Shown: positions 11,548-23,203 of the stretch, one piece after another | Layout: each line of letters opens with the position of its first letter | Numbering within the stretch: the first letter of the stretch is position 1 | NCBI GenBank assembly: GCA_009767595.1 | Contig: VSDK01018757.1 | Coordinates: 103,362-167,361 of the forward strand | Direction: 5' to 3' | Length of the DNA stretch: 64,000 nt | DNA from: Symbiodinium kawagutii | Lineage: Eukaryota > Sar > Dinophyceae > Suessiales > Symbiodiniaceae | Position numbers and translations under genes: made by a program | Notes under the pieces: model-generated | Told to the model about the DNA's origin: nothing | The model's input: the letters and a program-made list of their open reading frames with translations, nothing else | Databases searched by the model: none

Positions 11548-14500
11548 GTCGCAGCACCGACATCAGCCTTATCATGAAGCATCGCCATCATCGCAGGCAT
11601 CATTATCATTGTGACAATCATTAACTAAAGCTGTGGAGAGTCAGTAAGTGTACGTAAGAGAACAGCCTTCCAGTCGTCCCAAGGCTGGAGCTGTCTGAGG
11701 TTGTGAGTTTTTACACACCTCCAAAGCCCAGTAGGCTGCTGTCCCAGTCCCTCAAACGCCCAAACTCCAAGGGGTTACACGACGAGTGTGGGCCTGTGCG
11801 GTCTTACCCAAGACTCACACAAAAGTGTCATCGAATGTGGAAGTCTTGTGGTGTCACCTTGTGGTTCCAGTTATCAGCTTTCACTCTGGTCACAATGCTT
11901 GCTGCAAGCGTTGCAGTTCACTTAAGAGAGAAAGAGAAGAAAATTGAGAAATATAGAGAATCAAGTAGAGAACAGAAGAAGAATAGAGAGTAGAAGAGAG
12001 TAGAAGACAGTAAAGAGAGTAATTAGAAGAGACAGAGAGAACTCTCATTCATTGCTTCATTCATTGCTTGGGTGGCTCGCAGGAGATTGACATGACCGAG
12101 ATCTTGGCGCTGCAGAAGCAGCTCAAGGCCCAACCTCAAATTGGAAAACAAATTCAAAAAGAAGAAAGATAAGCCTTTCATAAGATTTCTTCAAGAATTC
12201 TTTTCTTTCAGAATTCCTTTCTTTCTCTTCTCTTATTCTTTACTTATTTTCGTACTTATTTCCTTCTTCTCTTCATAAAAGGAACTTCTTCCACGTTTCT
12301 CTCTTGAGGAACATGCTCTGAAGAAGTACGGCACGAAGATCACTGTGACGTCCTTCATGCTGAAGGACCGGGGGTGAGATGCACAAAGCAACGCAGAGAA
12401 AGAAAAAGTAGAGTTGAAGAGTTGAAGAGTTGAAGAGTTGAAGAGTTGAAGAGTTGAAGAGTTGAGAGAAAGAGTTGAGATCTCAACATTCGAAAAGAGT
12501 TGCAACTCCTTCTCTTTACTCAGAAAACTCAAAGCTTAGTGAAGACATTCTTAAATAGAACATGAATCTGATGAAGCTGATGAATCTGATTCTCAAGATC
12601 TCAAGATCTCAAGATTCTCAGAATCTTCAAGCTTCTGCGTGCCTTCAGGCCATCTCCCTGGCCTTGTACGACAATCCAAAGGTCAACAGCAAATTTGGGC
12701 CGCTCAGCAGTTGGAAGTGGTTGGAAGTGGCTTCTTTAGCGGTACATGATGCAAAACTCAACAAACAACTCTACTTTGCTTGATGATTGTAGGCACTTGT
12801 GATGAATTTCAATGGATTTTGCTTCAGGCATTCGGCATCAAATATTGGACCTGTTCCTGTGTTGTTTTGGAAGAATTACAGTTTCAACATTGCCATGTTT
12901 CCCACGCTTTCATCGGACCAGACCTTCGATTTGTGCGTGATGTCACTTTCGGATTTCTTGTGGCTTTCAGTTGAGCTTTCTGGGTAAGTGGCTGAAGTTG
13001 AGGTTAGCTTTCCTTTATTATCTTATTAAAGAAGACATTGATAAGTTTTTTAAATGTCTTCATTTTCTTTCTTTCTTTCTTTCTTTCTTTCGTAAACTTT
13101 ATCATTTGTACTAATTTGTACTATCTTTTTTCACACTTTCTTTCTCCAAAGTTTCTCTGCTGCCTTCACCAAGGTCACCAGATGCAAACCCTCCGACCTA
13201 CACCGTTTTTGGCAGCCACAACATTTCTGTCCCTTGGATTCTGCGGCTGTCCCGTGTGAAACGCATCAAAGAAACACACTTGCAATGTCTTGGCCATTGC
13301 AGGTTGCAGTTGACACGCCCGGCGGTCTTATGGTGCCCAACATCAAGGCAAGCGCAATGCGTTTTTGATCATTGCAAAACCTAAGATTTTGTTCGAAGCT
13401 ATTGAAGATGTTCTTCAACAACTGTACACATTATTTTGCAAATGTGTTCGGTAATTTTTTGCCACATTGCGATCAACCATATCGATTCACCATGAACGAA
13501 CCTTTTGACGAACCATTTTTTTCTCCTGGCATTTTTCTCCAGGGGATCATCTCTGATCGCAGGATGTGGGTGGAAAGAACGTGCTGGAGATCCAACAGGA
13601 GTTGATGCGCGTGGCTGCTGCAGCTCAGCAGGGCAAATTGGCCCTCCCCGATATCCAGGCACACAAGATGCAGCGAAGCAGATGCATTTTCTGCAGATTT
13701 CTTTCTCTGACAGGATTGTGATTTCTTCAAATTTCTTGAATTCTTAAAGTATCTTTCATTTTTCCTCAATTCTAAAATTCTGTCTCTTCATTTCTTTTTT
13801 TGGCTTCGTGCGCCAGGGAGGAACCATCACACTTTCAAACATTGGAGTCATTGGCACCAAGGTTCGGAGGGGGTCTGACGGGCTTTGGGGGAGCTGGAAT
13901 CCTTTGCTTGTGACTTCTGTCCTCTTGACAGCACAGCATCAGCAAGGTCTACACCTGAAGTGGACCTTTCAACAGCAACTTTTGAAAAAAAAGATGAATA
14001 ATTATGTTTAATCAATTTAGTTTGAATAATTTGAATAGTTTAGAACTTTGAATATTGTTCTTGGATGAATCTCTTGACCATTACCCACTCTTCTTTCAGA
14101 AGTTTGTTTCTCATAGTTTTCCAACTTGAATTCCTGAATTTGTTCACAGGATCCTCGTCCTATTCTCTTCGACGGCCAAGCCGTCATCGGTGCCACTGGA
14201 AGAACTATGACGCTGCCCAGATACAATGCGAAAATGGAGGCACTCGGAGTGGCACACTTGTCTCGTCAAAAGTTTGCTAAAAGAAGCATTCCCTGTGTCG
14301 AGTTGCCTGCTTGCCAGTTGGTTCCTCGACAAGTGATGAACATCCGATGGGCTTTTGCCTCAGTCGTAATTATAAACCAATGTGAAGAGGACAAAGAGAG
14401 CAGATGGAAATTGTGGAGACTGAAGTGACACAGGTTGTACAAAGTTTCAAGCTGTTTGGATCACTAAAAATCCAGAACAGTTCGCAGGGATTGTCGCCAA

Positions 14501-15922
14501 TACTGTGAATAGCATGGAACGTAATGAAGCAGGAGGTGGTTCCTTCCCATACCTGACAGGGCATTCGATCAGACTTCGCATAGACATCTTTTCCACAGTT
14601 GAACTCCGGAACCTTGAAGAGCTTGAGGAAAAGTTTCCACCTCGGAACCTTCCATACCTTCATCCTCTCACCTTACAGCCAACGATACCAAACCCACTGC
14701 AATGCTCACTGGGACCCGAGAACTGTTCTTGAGAACCTCCAAACCCCAACCTGGTGGAGCTTGGGACCCCCAGAACCCACCTGAGGAAAATGCAGATCTG
14801 TCTGTAGGACAATTTTTGATGTATAGATTGGTTGGGTTTTTGATGATTATTTTTGAGCTAGTCTGGACATCCAATAAACCAGCTGGTTGTCTTTGAAAAT
14901 GATCTAGTTGCAATTCCTGAAGTCTGAAAGTTGTCTTGCAAGAGTTTCCCACGCAAGTAATTTTGTTTCGCTCATCCAAACACTACTTAGGCATGCAAGA
15001 TTTTCTTAGATTGAAAAGGAAAAAAATGAAAAAAATGAGAGAAAGAAAGAGAAAGAGAAAGTTCCTGCAGCTTGTTTCTCATTTTGCTGCCCTTTTCAAA
15101 GTTCCTGCGTTCCAAGAGAGGGTTCCTAAGAAGTCGGGTTCTGAGGCGAGGTTTCCGAGCAAATTCTCGAGCTGGGTAGGGAGATTCCGAAGCAAAGTTT
15201 CCAAAGCTTCGAGTTTCCTTCGAGGTTTAAGATGTATCCAAGGACCGTTCCAAGGGAGGTGCCAGGATTCAGAAGCCAAGGTCCAGCAAGACAGTTTGCA
15301 GTTGAAGCATTCCAACTGTCACTTTTTCCTCTCCTTGAAATGTTCCGTTTGGACGCTGAAGCAACGTTGATTCCCAGATTTCCTAACAAAGCTTTCATCC
15401 AGGTTCCCGGTTGGCAAGTAAGCCCATATTCCTTCGCGTCAATTTCCAGGGCATGAATTGTTGGGGAGATCGGGGAGATTCTTTTCCACGTTCTTCCAAG
15501 TTCTTGTTGCTTCTTCTTGACTGCCTATTCAAGGCTTTTCAAGGCTTCTTCTTGAATTCCTTGAATTCTCTGGAATTTTCTACATTTTTTGCTTCTTGCT
15601 TTGCTTCTTGCTTGTCGCTGTTGCTTGCGGAGCCAAGGTCGGAGACCATCGTCACTTGGACGGTGCTGCATTGGCGCGCTTTTCAAATTCCTTCAAGAGC
15701 TATATGGAGGTGCCACCCTTCGATGAATTCTGTCATTCATTTTTGTGTGTTGAATTCTGAAACCAAATCCTGTCATCAAACTGTCATCATTTTCTTTGCA
15801 TTCTCACATCCATTTACATTTCATTTACATTTCATTTGCATTTTTGTCTCCACATTCTTTGCATTTTTGTTTTGTGCTTGGACCCGCAGAACCCTGGGGA
15901 GTGGTTGCTGGCCATGAGATGA
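4170..15922 (+). CDS. DBT: Branched-chain 2-oxoacid dehydrogenase E2 (dihydrolipoyl transacylase), about 28 exons, two lipoyl domains
   Basis: This E2 core of the mitochondrial BCKDH complex moves branched acyl groups from E1 to CoA on a swinging lipoyl arm. Predicted exons: 4170-4253 (possible presequence starting MAKGGGTRLAFF after a good ATG context; least certain), 4753-4792, 4876-4941, 5016-5057, 5184-5240 (duplicate 5506-5562), 6486-6644, 6728-6793, 6868-6909, 7036-7092, 7209-7331, 7428-7478 (or 7517), 7614-7640, 8370-8424, 9180-9205, 10495-10563, 10972-11022, 11162-11212, 12083-12127, 12309-12365, 12649-12698, 13174-13228, 13303-13347, 13563-13658, 13817-13861, 14150-14239, 14318-14350, 15638-15709, 15890-15922. 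Their phases join in one frame, except that the exon 1 junction is unresolved. Lipoyl domain 1 has ADIGEG and the lipoyl lysine in VESDK; domain 2 repeats both after a Pro/Ala linker. Then come an E3-binding segment (VLATPK, VRGLAKQMGIDLNSVKGTG, HGRVLEE) and the catalytic domain ending in DHRHLDGA and NPGEWLLAMR. DIGEGI favours BCKDH over pyruvate or 2-oxoglutarate E2. A short piece may be missing between exons 13861 and 14150. Confidence 0.9.
4773..7189 (+). repeat. Segmental duplication of the lipoyl-domain exons and introns (565 bp, offset 1852)
   Basis: Bases about 4773-5337 recur at about 6625-7189 with a constant offset of 1852, so there are no gaps, and with only scattered substitutions (for example ATATCGG against ATATTGG). 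Exons and introns are equally conserved. This is the sign of a recent DNA-level duplication rather than of ancient tandem domains. It creates the second lipoyl domain of the E2 gene. Confidence 0.9.
5164..5807 (+). repeat. Tandem 322-bp duplication containing a second copy of one E2 exon
   Basis: Bases 5164-5485 are repeated directly at 5486-5807, nearly identical (GGAATAGCCC against GGAAGATCCC is one visible difference). Each copy carries the 57-bp exon that encodes ASVELTSPYTGKVVKVHHK, at 5184-5240 and 5506-5562. Part of a third copy (CCAATCTG...AACATACT) appears at 6411-6441, so the array was later interrupted by about 600 bp. Confidence 0.92.
8130..8325. repeat. A+T-rich degenerate repeat (TATGTA / TATGTAAATTTA) inside an E2 intron
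   Basis: The stretch is built of variants of GTATGTAGTA and then TATGTAAATTTATG. It lies in the intron before the exon at 8370. Confidence 0.6.
11466..11547. repeat. (ATG)n microsatellite with ACG variants
   Basis: About 27 ATG triplets, the early ones interspersed with ACG, in the intron after the E2 exon at 11162-11212. It opens frames of poly-Met on + and poly-His or poly-Ile on -, which are not genes. Confidence 0.95.
12411..12465. repeat. 8-bp tandem repeat (GAGTTGAA)n
   Basis: Six or so head-to-tail copies of GAGTTGAA in the E2 intron between exons 12309-12365 and 12649-12698. Confidence 0.9.
13064..13091. repeat. (TTTC)n microsatellite
   Basis: Six tetranucleotide copies in the E2 intron upstream of the exon at 13174; part of a pyrimidine-rich intron end. 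Confidence 0.9.
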
Positions 15923-16384
15923 GCTGAAGACAGTGAGAGACGCCACGTTTCGATGGGACACATGGCTTTGCCTCGATGACTTACGATGTCACCATTTCGA
16001 TGTGCTAAAGGTTTTGATGTCAAAGGTGCAAACATGTGAACATCTCACAACTTAAGAGACCACAGGTCGCAAAGACAGGTTGTCTCACCGGCAGATCTCA
16101 CCGTTTTCACAGGATCGTTTTCACATGTCAATGTTGGGGGCAAACCCGCAGCCTGATCGCTTGCAAACGAGTCTCCGCCGCGGCACTTGGTTTTTCCTTA
16201 TCAAGGTTCTCTTTAAGCGCTCGACAGTCAAGGAGAAGACACTTCCTCATTGCTCAAAGAGATGAAGAGATGATGTGAGTTGAGTGAAATGCTCTCTGAC
16301 ATTTCTTCTTTCTTCTCTTCTTGATTGTTCGCTCTGGCTCACAGCTGAGCGAAATGGGCCACTTTTGCTTCGTTTAGGACTGGT

Positions 16385-16600
16385 GGAAGCACAGATTTGC
16401 GAAGAAGGAAGAGAAGAGAGAGAGAAAAGAAAGAAGAAGAGAGAGAAGAGAGAAAAACAATATAGATAGAGAGAGAGAAAGAAATAAAAACGAAAGAGAG
16501 AAAGGCAGAGAGAAGATGAGAGAAGAACGATAGAGAATAGAGAAAAGAGAACAAGGGAAAGAAAGGGAGAAAGAGAAGATTGAGAGAAGTGCATAGAGAG
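16385..16600. repeat. Purine-rich low-complexity tract (GAGA/AAGA)
   Basis: About 215 bp consist almost only of A and G, with AGAGAGAA and GAAGAAG units. Minus-strand frames over it are Phe, Leu and Ser runs and are not coding. Confidence 0.85.
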
Positions 16601-17039
16601 AAGTGCTTCAGGAGATGCAGTGAAGCACCATGGGGATCAGCAAGGATCTAAATCAGATTGAGGAGGTGCGAAGAGGGTGGCCTTGGCAGTCTGGATATTC
16701 GGAAAGCTGCAAACATGAAACGAGAATTCTGCAGTGGATAATTCGAATGAATTCTAGAAATAAAACACTTCTACATCAACAAATGAAAGGATCCACGAAA
16801 GGATCCCTTCAACGAAGTCCTGGCGAGTCCGTGTTAGGCCATCCTTCAGAAGATCCAGGAGCGAGTGCACAGCAGAACCACGGAGGACGGGAAGAGAACA
16901 GAGGATCTGAAAGATGGCCTAAGAATGGAAGAATCTTCTAACTCTTCTGATCTCAAGCTATTTCAACGTTTCGTTTTTGAAAAAAACATGAAAAAGAATT
17001 GCAAAACATCAAAGAGCAACTTCTGCGAACATGAAGGAA

Positions 17040-18362
17040 ATATGAAAAAATATGAAAAAATATGAAGAACATATGAAGAACATATGAAGAACATATGAAG
17101 AACATATAAAGAAAACATGAAGAAAACATGAAGAAAACATGAAGAACACATAAAGAAAACATGAAAGAAACATGAAGAAAACATGAAGAACATATGGAGA
17201 AAACATGAAGAACACATGAAGAAAACATGAAGAAAACCAGAAGAAAACATGAAGAAGACATGAAGAAAACATGAAAGAAACATGAAGAAAACCAGAAGAA
17301 AACATGAAGAAGACATGAAGAAAACATGAAAGAAACATGAAGAAAACATTAAGAACACATGAAGAAAACATGAAGAAAACATGAAGAACACATGAAGAAA
17401 ACATGAAGAAACCATGAAGAAAACATGAAGAAAACATGAAGAAAACATGAAGAACACATGAAGAAAACATGAAGAAACATGAAGAAAACATGAAGAAAAC
17501 ATGAAGAAACATGAAGAAAACATGAAAGAAACATGAAGAAAACATGAAGAACACATGAAGAAAACATGAAGAAAACATGAAGAACACATGAAGAACACAT
17601 GAGGAAAACATGAAGAAAACATGAAAGAAACATGAAGAACACATGAAGAAAACATGGAAGAAACACGAAGAAAACATGAAGAACATATGGAGAAAACATG
17701 AAGAAAACCAGAAGAAAACATGAAGAACGCATGAAGAACACATGAAGAACACATGAAGAAAACATGAAGAAACATGAAGAAAACAACATGAAGAACACAT
17801 GAAGAAAACATGAAGAAAATATGAAGAACATATGAAGAACATATGAAGAACATATGAAGAAAACATGAAGAACACATGAAGAAAACGTGAAGAAAGCATG
17901 AAGAACACATGAAGAAAACATGAAGAAAACATGAAGAAAACATGAAGAACACATAAAGAAAACATGAAAGAAACATGAAGAAAACATGAAGAACATATGG
18001 AGAAAACATGAAGAAAACATGAAAGAAACATGAAGAAAACATGAAGAACATATGGAGAAAACATGAAGAAAACATGAAGAAAACATGAAGAAAACCAGAA
18101 GAAAACCAGAAGAAAACATGAAGAAAACATGAAGAACACATGAAGAACACATGAAGAAAACGTGAAGAAAGCATGAAGAACACATGAAGAAAACATGAAG
18201 AAAATATGAAGAACATATGAAGAACATATGAAGAACATATGAAGAAAACATGAAGAACACATGAAGAAAACGTGAAGAAAGCATGAAGAACACATGAAGA
18301 AAACATGAAGAAAATATGAAGAACATATGAAGAACATATGAAGAACATACGAAGAAAGTATG
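17040..18362. repeat. 11-bp minisatellite, about 120 copies (GAAGAAAACAT / GAAGAACACAT)
   Basis: The array is built of an 11-bp unit with two main variants, GAAGAAAACAT and GAAGAACACAT, and rarer ones (GAAGAACATAT, GAAAGAAACAT, GAAGAAAACCA). Because 11 is not a multiple of three, every minus-strand frame cycles through the same 11-residue pattern (MFFMFSSCFLH-like), and none of the common variants makes a stop. This explains three overlapping minus-strand open frames of more than 300 codons. Higher-order blocks of several units recur (for example around 17850-17920 and 18230-18300). Confidence 0.95.
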
Positions 18363-19116
18363 AAGAAATAAGTTGTGTTTCGGCCCCAGTTGGATCCTTG
18401 AATCCTTTGCAAGGAAACGTTCTTAGCCAAGGCTTTGAGGCAGGAGGGAGGATGGAATACCACAGCTTTACGACGTTTCCTCATGTTGAATACATGCTGA
18501 ATATATGTTGAATACATGTTGGATACATGTTTACATTACATGTGTTGACACATGCTTATGTTTATGTTTATGCTCCGGCTTCAAATCTGATAGACACTGG
18601 GTCACCGTCATTCAGCACTTGTTCATTTCTTCTCGATTCTTCTGCACTTTCAGTTGTCTTTTGCAGATTTGTTTGATGTCTTCTCAGTGCTTTGATGCAA
18701 AGAATATACAAACATCTTACAAACATACTTTTGCCGTGCAACTTGAGGAGTTGAAGTTGAAAGGTCACTCAATTTCTGACCTGAATACCCTTCAAGTCGG
18801 AACTCCTTAAACGATGCAACTCCTTATCAGAGTGCCCCTTAAAGGAGATGCCTTCAAGGATACTTCCTTTTCTAAGCTTTACTTTTCTTTTAGCCTTAAA
18901 GGAGCTTCTGCTTGAAAGTTTATCTTTATTTTTCTCCTTTTTCCTTGTAGCACTTTTAATCTCCTTTTAAATCCTCTAAATCTAAGAGCTAAGAGTTAAA
19001 TCTGACAAATTACTTAAAAATTCTCTTGCAAATTAGATCCAGTTCTTCACTTCTTGGAGTTCTGTGCCCTTTCCGTGTTGGAAGAACCTCCGAGTGCTCC
19101 GAGTCGTTGCTCCGAG

Positions 19117-20012
19117 GTACCAGGACCTGTCGAGCTGCGGCTGGTTGGACCTTCCCAAGTTCCGCCGAGCGCTGCTGCCCTACTCCTCCGGGGTCAGCGA
19201 CGAGGCGTCTCCACGGTGAGAGATGTAAATCGACAGAAAGAAACAAATTATGAGATTTAAATAAATATATGAGAAATATAATTTCTCGTATATAAAATAA
19301 ATGAGAAACTTAAACTCTACTCCTATATTTAATATAACTCAAGTACTTAAGTACTTATTATATATTTAATATTCATGTTATTAGACTTAAGTACTTGGAC
19401 TCAAGTGATGTTCAAGGAATGATACAGAGCTCTTTTTGAGTGCTTTCAAATTTGAACCTGAGCTTACAAAATGCTGAGCACGGAGCACGAGAAGGCAGAG
19501 CGAAAAAAGTCTGGTCATGGGACTTGATGCCAAGGATGTTGCGGCCATTTTCGAGCGGTATGCGGACCAGGTTGGAGAAGTTTCGACACATCCAGTGCCG
19601 CTCTTGTCTGTGCTTTCGTGCGTTCTTCATGGATTTATACATTGTTATCCATTAGTTCGTAATTAATTTTTCTTGGAAATTTGTTTGTTTATCAAATTTG
19701 CTTCTGTTGATACTCTGGTCTCTTGTTTGTCGATCGTCTCGGGTTGAATTGCAATGATTAAATGTGCTATGATTAAATTGTATCTACGCACAGTTCTAGT
19801 GTTTCCTCATGATTCAGGGTTCTGGAACATATCAAGAAGAACTGCAGCCTTGATACCGTTTCCAAGCTGTTTTCACGCTGTTTCCACGCTGTTTGCACAA
19901 GCTGTTTGCAGAACTCTCAGTTTGCTCCTTGGAACTGCGATCGATGCAGGGCTCCCTGCCGATTCGGCCCTTTGCCAGTGAATTTGTCAACGGTGTCCGA
20001 CGGGATGACCAG
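19117..20012 (+). CDS. EF-hand (calcyphosin-like) module A, exons
   Basis: Three exons join in frame: 19117-19204 (YQDLSSCGWLDLPKFRRALL, then YSSGVSDE), 19535-19570 (DVAAIFERYADQ) and 19950 to about 20012 (GSLPIRPFASEFVNGVRRDD). The junctions give SDE-DVAAIFERYADQ-GSLPIRPF, the helix-loop-helix rhythm of calcyphosin-type EF-hand proteins, which bind calcium in the cytosol or flagella. The loops are degenerate: DLSSCGWLD keeps Asp1, Gly6 and Leu8 but lacks most acidic ligands, so calcium binding here is doubtful. The inferred donors are GC, GT and GC. GC-rich third positions support coding. The ends are open on both sides, so this is part of a longer gene, probably continuing into the module at 23.2 kb. 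Confidence 0.6.
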
Positions 20013-23000
20013 GCCGACTCGAAAGCCTTGAAGAGACTTGTTAAAGGAATTTTAAGGGGATGTTTTCGAAGAAACTTTGAAAGACTAAGAGGTGTTTTGA
20101 AAGACTTTGAAATTTCGTCAAGAAGATGTAGCTTTGAGAGACGTCAATGAGTGAAGCTTTTGCCGACATGATTTGTTTCAGATAGTCTCTTTTTTTCTTA
20201 CTTTGCTTTACTTCTATTCATGGCTAGACAGAGCAGGTTTACTTGTGAAAGTAATCAGCGATGTGAGCCAGTCATGCTGCTTACACTACGCATTGTAAGC
20301 GAGGAGAAAGAGAAGAAACTAACGAATTGAGAAACTTGCCGCAACGAAACCTATGACATGACCGCAGAGGCAAACCTACTTGATGCTCTCAGAGAGACAC
20401 TTCAGAAAGACAACTTCAAAATTGTCTCCTTTGCTTGAAACCCTGCTTTCTCTTGGAAACACTTCAAATATCTTTGAGCTTTCCCTTCTTTCCTTTCTTC
20501 AAAAACGTCCGCACCAGGCGCCTTAACAAGAACAACTGAAGGTAACCTCTGAAGCCGTTCGTCCGACAGGATACTTCTCTTTACTTCCAGGGTCAAGGAG
20601 AAAAGGTAAGGATATGTGAGAAAAAAATGCGAGCATGTCTCCAGGTTTGAAAGTCTCAGGAGGACATTGGATTGAAGTGAGGGTCGAAGATGGTCGAAGT
20701 GTGGTCCTTTTTCTGAAGCTCCGTCCTTCTCAGGTTTCATTTCCAGGTCATGTCCCGAGTTTTTGAGGTTTCAGATGGTTTCAGCGTCAATCAGATTCCA
20801 GAGTTCGAACCAGCTTCCCAGGATAGCAAGTAGTGAAGATATGTTTCCAAATGTGAAGAAATTCTTTGTAAAAAGTAGTTGCTACACAAACAATTTGCTT
20901 GAAAGGAAGCGTACTTGAAATGAACCGCATGAATCGATGCAGTCAACTGATGACGGCCATACCGGCAACTAATAGGGGGGCAGGACCCGCCACCCTTGCT
21001 TTGCACTTCCACTCCAGTGTTGTGAAGTCAACTCAAAGTCCATTGCCGATGTCAGAATGGGGCTTTGCAATCTCAAGAATGTGAATGATTTCGGCATTTT
21101 GATGTTCCCAAGGTTCAGGAATGTTCCGTGTATCTTGATGTATCTTGACATATCTTTTGCCCTTCTCCAAATCTCAAAAAACTCCAGACTCCGCCTCGTT
21201 CTTGCTTGACTCCTCCGACCTGCTCCTGCTTTCGATCACAGTTTTCTCGGCGATTCCAACATCAACTGGTTTGTTGCACCTGAAAGCAGAAACATCACTA
21301 GGTAAAACGACAAATCATAGTGTGACCGTTTTGACGTACCGTATGGTTGTTGTACCCAAGGGATGAACCGAATCACTTTCCCAGAAACCTGCCAACCAAC
21401 AGAAGTTTGAAGGTTGCAAGCGGGGGGTTTCAAGGGTTGTGATTCTAAGAAGGGTACTCCGAACCGCTCCTCAAAGAAGAGAGTTTTCAACGTTTGAAAT
21501 ACGGTTTGCATGTCCTTCCTGGATGCCGGTGCAGGTACCTGAGCCAATGTACCAGGCAGCTGGTGCCGCAGTTATCACGCAGTGGGGTCCATGTCTCCAA
21601 GTCATCAAAGCAACTTATTCTAAAGCATCCGAACGGATTTTCTCCTAAATTATTCTCCTAAATTCTAAAGCCTCTTTGATTTTCTTGGAATTTCTCTTTG
21701 ATTCTCTTCAGATTTCAAGAGCCCATTGTACATTTTTCTTTCAAGAAGTGACCTAGAAATGCTGGGCACAGGAGCCAGACTTCCCCCAGGACTGCACTGT
21801 TGCACTGCAGGGGTTGCATGAGCAGCGCTGCTGGACTTCGATTCGAGTTCTGAGTTCTTTCTTTTCTTCCTCTTTCTCTCTATATTCTATGCTCTTATTC
21901 TCTATATTCTCTATATTCTCTATATTCTCTTATTCTCTTATTCTTCTTCTCTTTCTTTTTCAGAAGGACTCTCTCTCTTCCTTTTGGTTTCTTTTCAACT
22001 CGAAACGGTTTGTCAAAGTTTTGTCAAACTTATTTTCCTCACTAAGCTCTGATGTGAACAGTGTGGATGGCTTGGGGGTGTGAGAGGCTGAAAGTCAACG
22101 GCATTCAACGGCTTTTCGTTTTTTCCCAAATCCTCAGCCGTTGATACGAAGAAGAAAGAAGAAACAAGGCTTCCAACCGGAAGGGAAAGCAACTGAAAGC
22201 AACTGAAAGTAACTCAACCTGCGAGGCGAAAAGCTGAAGTTAGCTTAGTCAACTTGGGATTTAGGACTTGAGGACTGAGCAAAGGAAATCAAAACAGTGT
22301 AAATTTGATTCCAAGCGCTTGCAGCGCCAGTTTGCCAACAAGTTCTTAAGAACAGCATATTGATCAACTTACGTTTTATATAGTCGGTGTTCATCAATGT
22401 TCTGTATACTGCTGTGAGCTGCTTGTTCTATATCTACAGAAAGTGCAGACCTGGTCACAAGGCACCGCTGCAGACCTTGCACACTGGAGAGATTGGGAAC
22501 AGCACAGACACGCAAAACACGTCACACACATTGAACTTGTATGCATAGATCTGATTTATTTTGATTTGTCTATGTCTAAAATGATATTCTGTATACTGTA
22601 CACATATGTAGTTGTCTACATCTAAATGCGACAAAACTTTCAAAGTTCAGCAAAAATAATGACACAGTTCCTGGAGTTGCACATCACAAGTTCAACATCA
22701 ACCGCAAGCAACATCAACCCTGTAAGCAACACCGTGTCACATGGATCCCAACCAAAGCCCACACACACATCGAATCTATTCATGCTGCGGCTTTGTGTCC
22801 AATACTTTGCAGCGCCTGCCGTCGATGTCACATGCTCACACAGACACGTTTGCAGAGAAAACATTGTTTGAAACCAACCAACAGAGCTGGCGTCACTTTG
22901 GTTCAACACAGTTGTGCTTCAAAATCCACTGCTGTCACTTTGAACGCGCTTTGAGCCCTTTTTCCCTCACAAGTGGAACCCGATGTGAAGGCACCAGGCT

Positions 23001-23203
23001 CTGTTTGAGGCACAAGTCAAGACAAATGAAAGACGTGCTAAACGAGAGCGATGAAGTCAAAAATCCAAGTCGACCCAACTGGCACAAGTGATCAGTGAAG
23101 TTATGTTTGTCCTTTCTCTTTTGGCTTTGAAAGGTTGAACATGTTTTCATTTCTTTAAAGTGTGGTTTCATCACTTCGACATATTTTATCATGATGTCTT
23201 AAG
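20013..23203. other. Intronic or intergenic DNA between EF-hand modules
   Basis: No exon is certain. A candidate on + at about 20367-20409 reads NLLDALRETLQKD, which resembles the helix that opens calcyphosin modules, and about 22443-22490 reads VQTWSQGTAADLAHW. Around 21895-21950 there is a short CTATATTCT tandem repeat. The remainder shows no coding pattern to me. Confidence 0.4.

Larger units (their letters stand above)
15923..19116. other. Region between the E2 gene and the first EF-hand exons; possible small exons, mostly repeat
   Basis: No gene can be established. Two short exon-like stretches on + may belong to the start of the downstream EF-hand gene: ATG at 16630 reading MGISKDLNQIEEV, and about 16850-16890 reading KIQERVHSRTTEDG between AG and GA dinucleotides. 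Neither has a family match I know. The rest is a purine-rich tract (16385-16600), an 11-bp minisatellite (17040-18362) and plain A+T-rich DNA. Confidence 0.4.

Noticed and set aside
11292-11624. Frames with poly-Met, poly-His or poly-Ile
   Set aside because: Caused by the (ATG)n microsatellite inside an E2 intron.
16963-18517. Three overlapping minus-strand frames of about 325-502 codons rich in Phe, Ser, Cys and His
   Set aside because: They are the direct product of the 11-bp minisatellite read in three frames; no codon bias, no domain.
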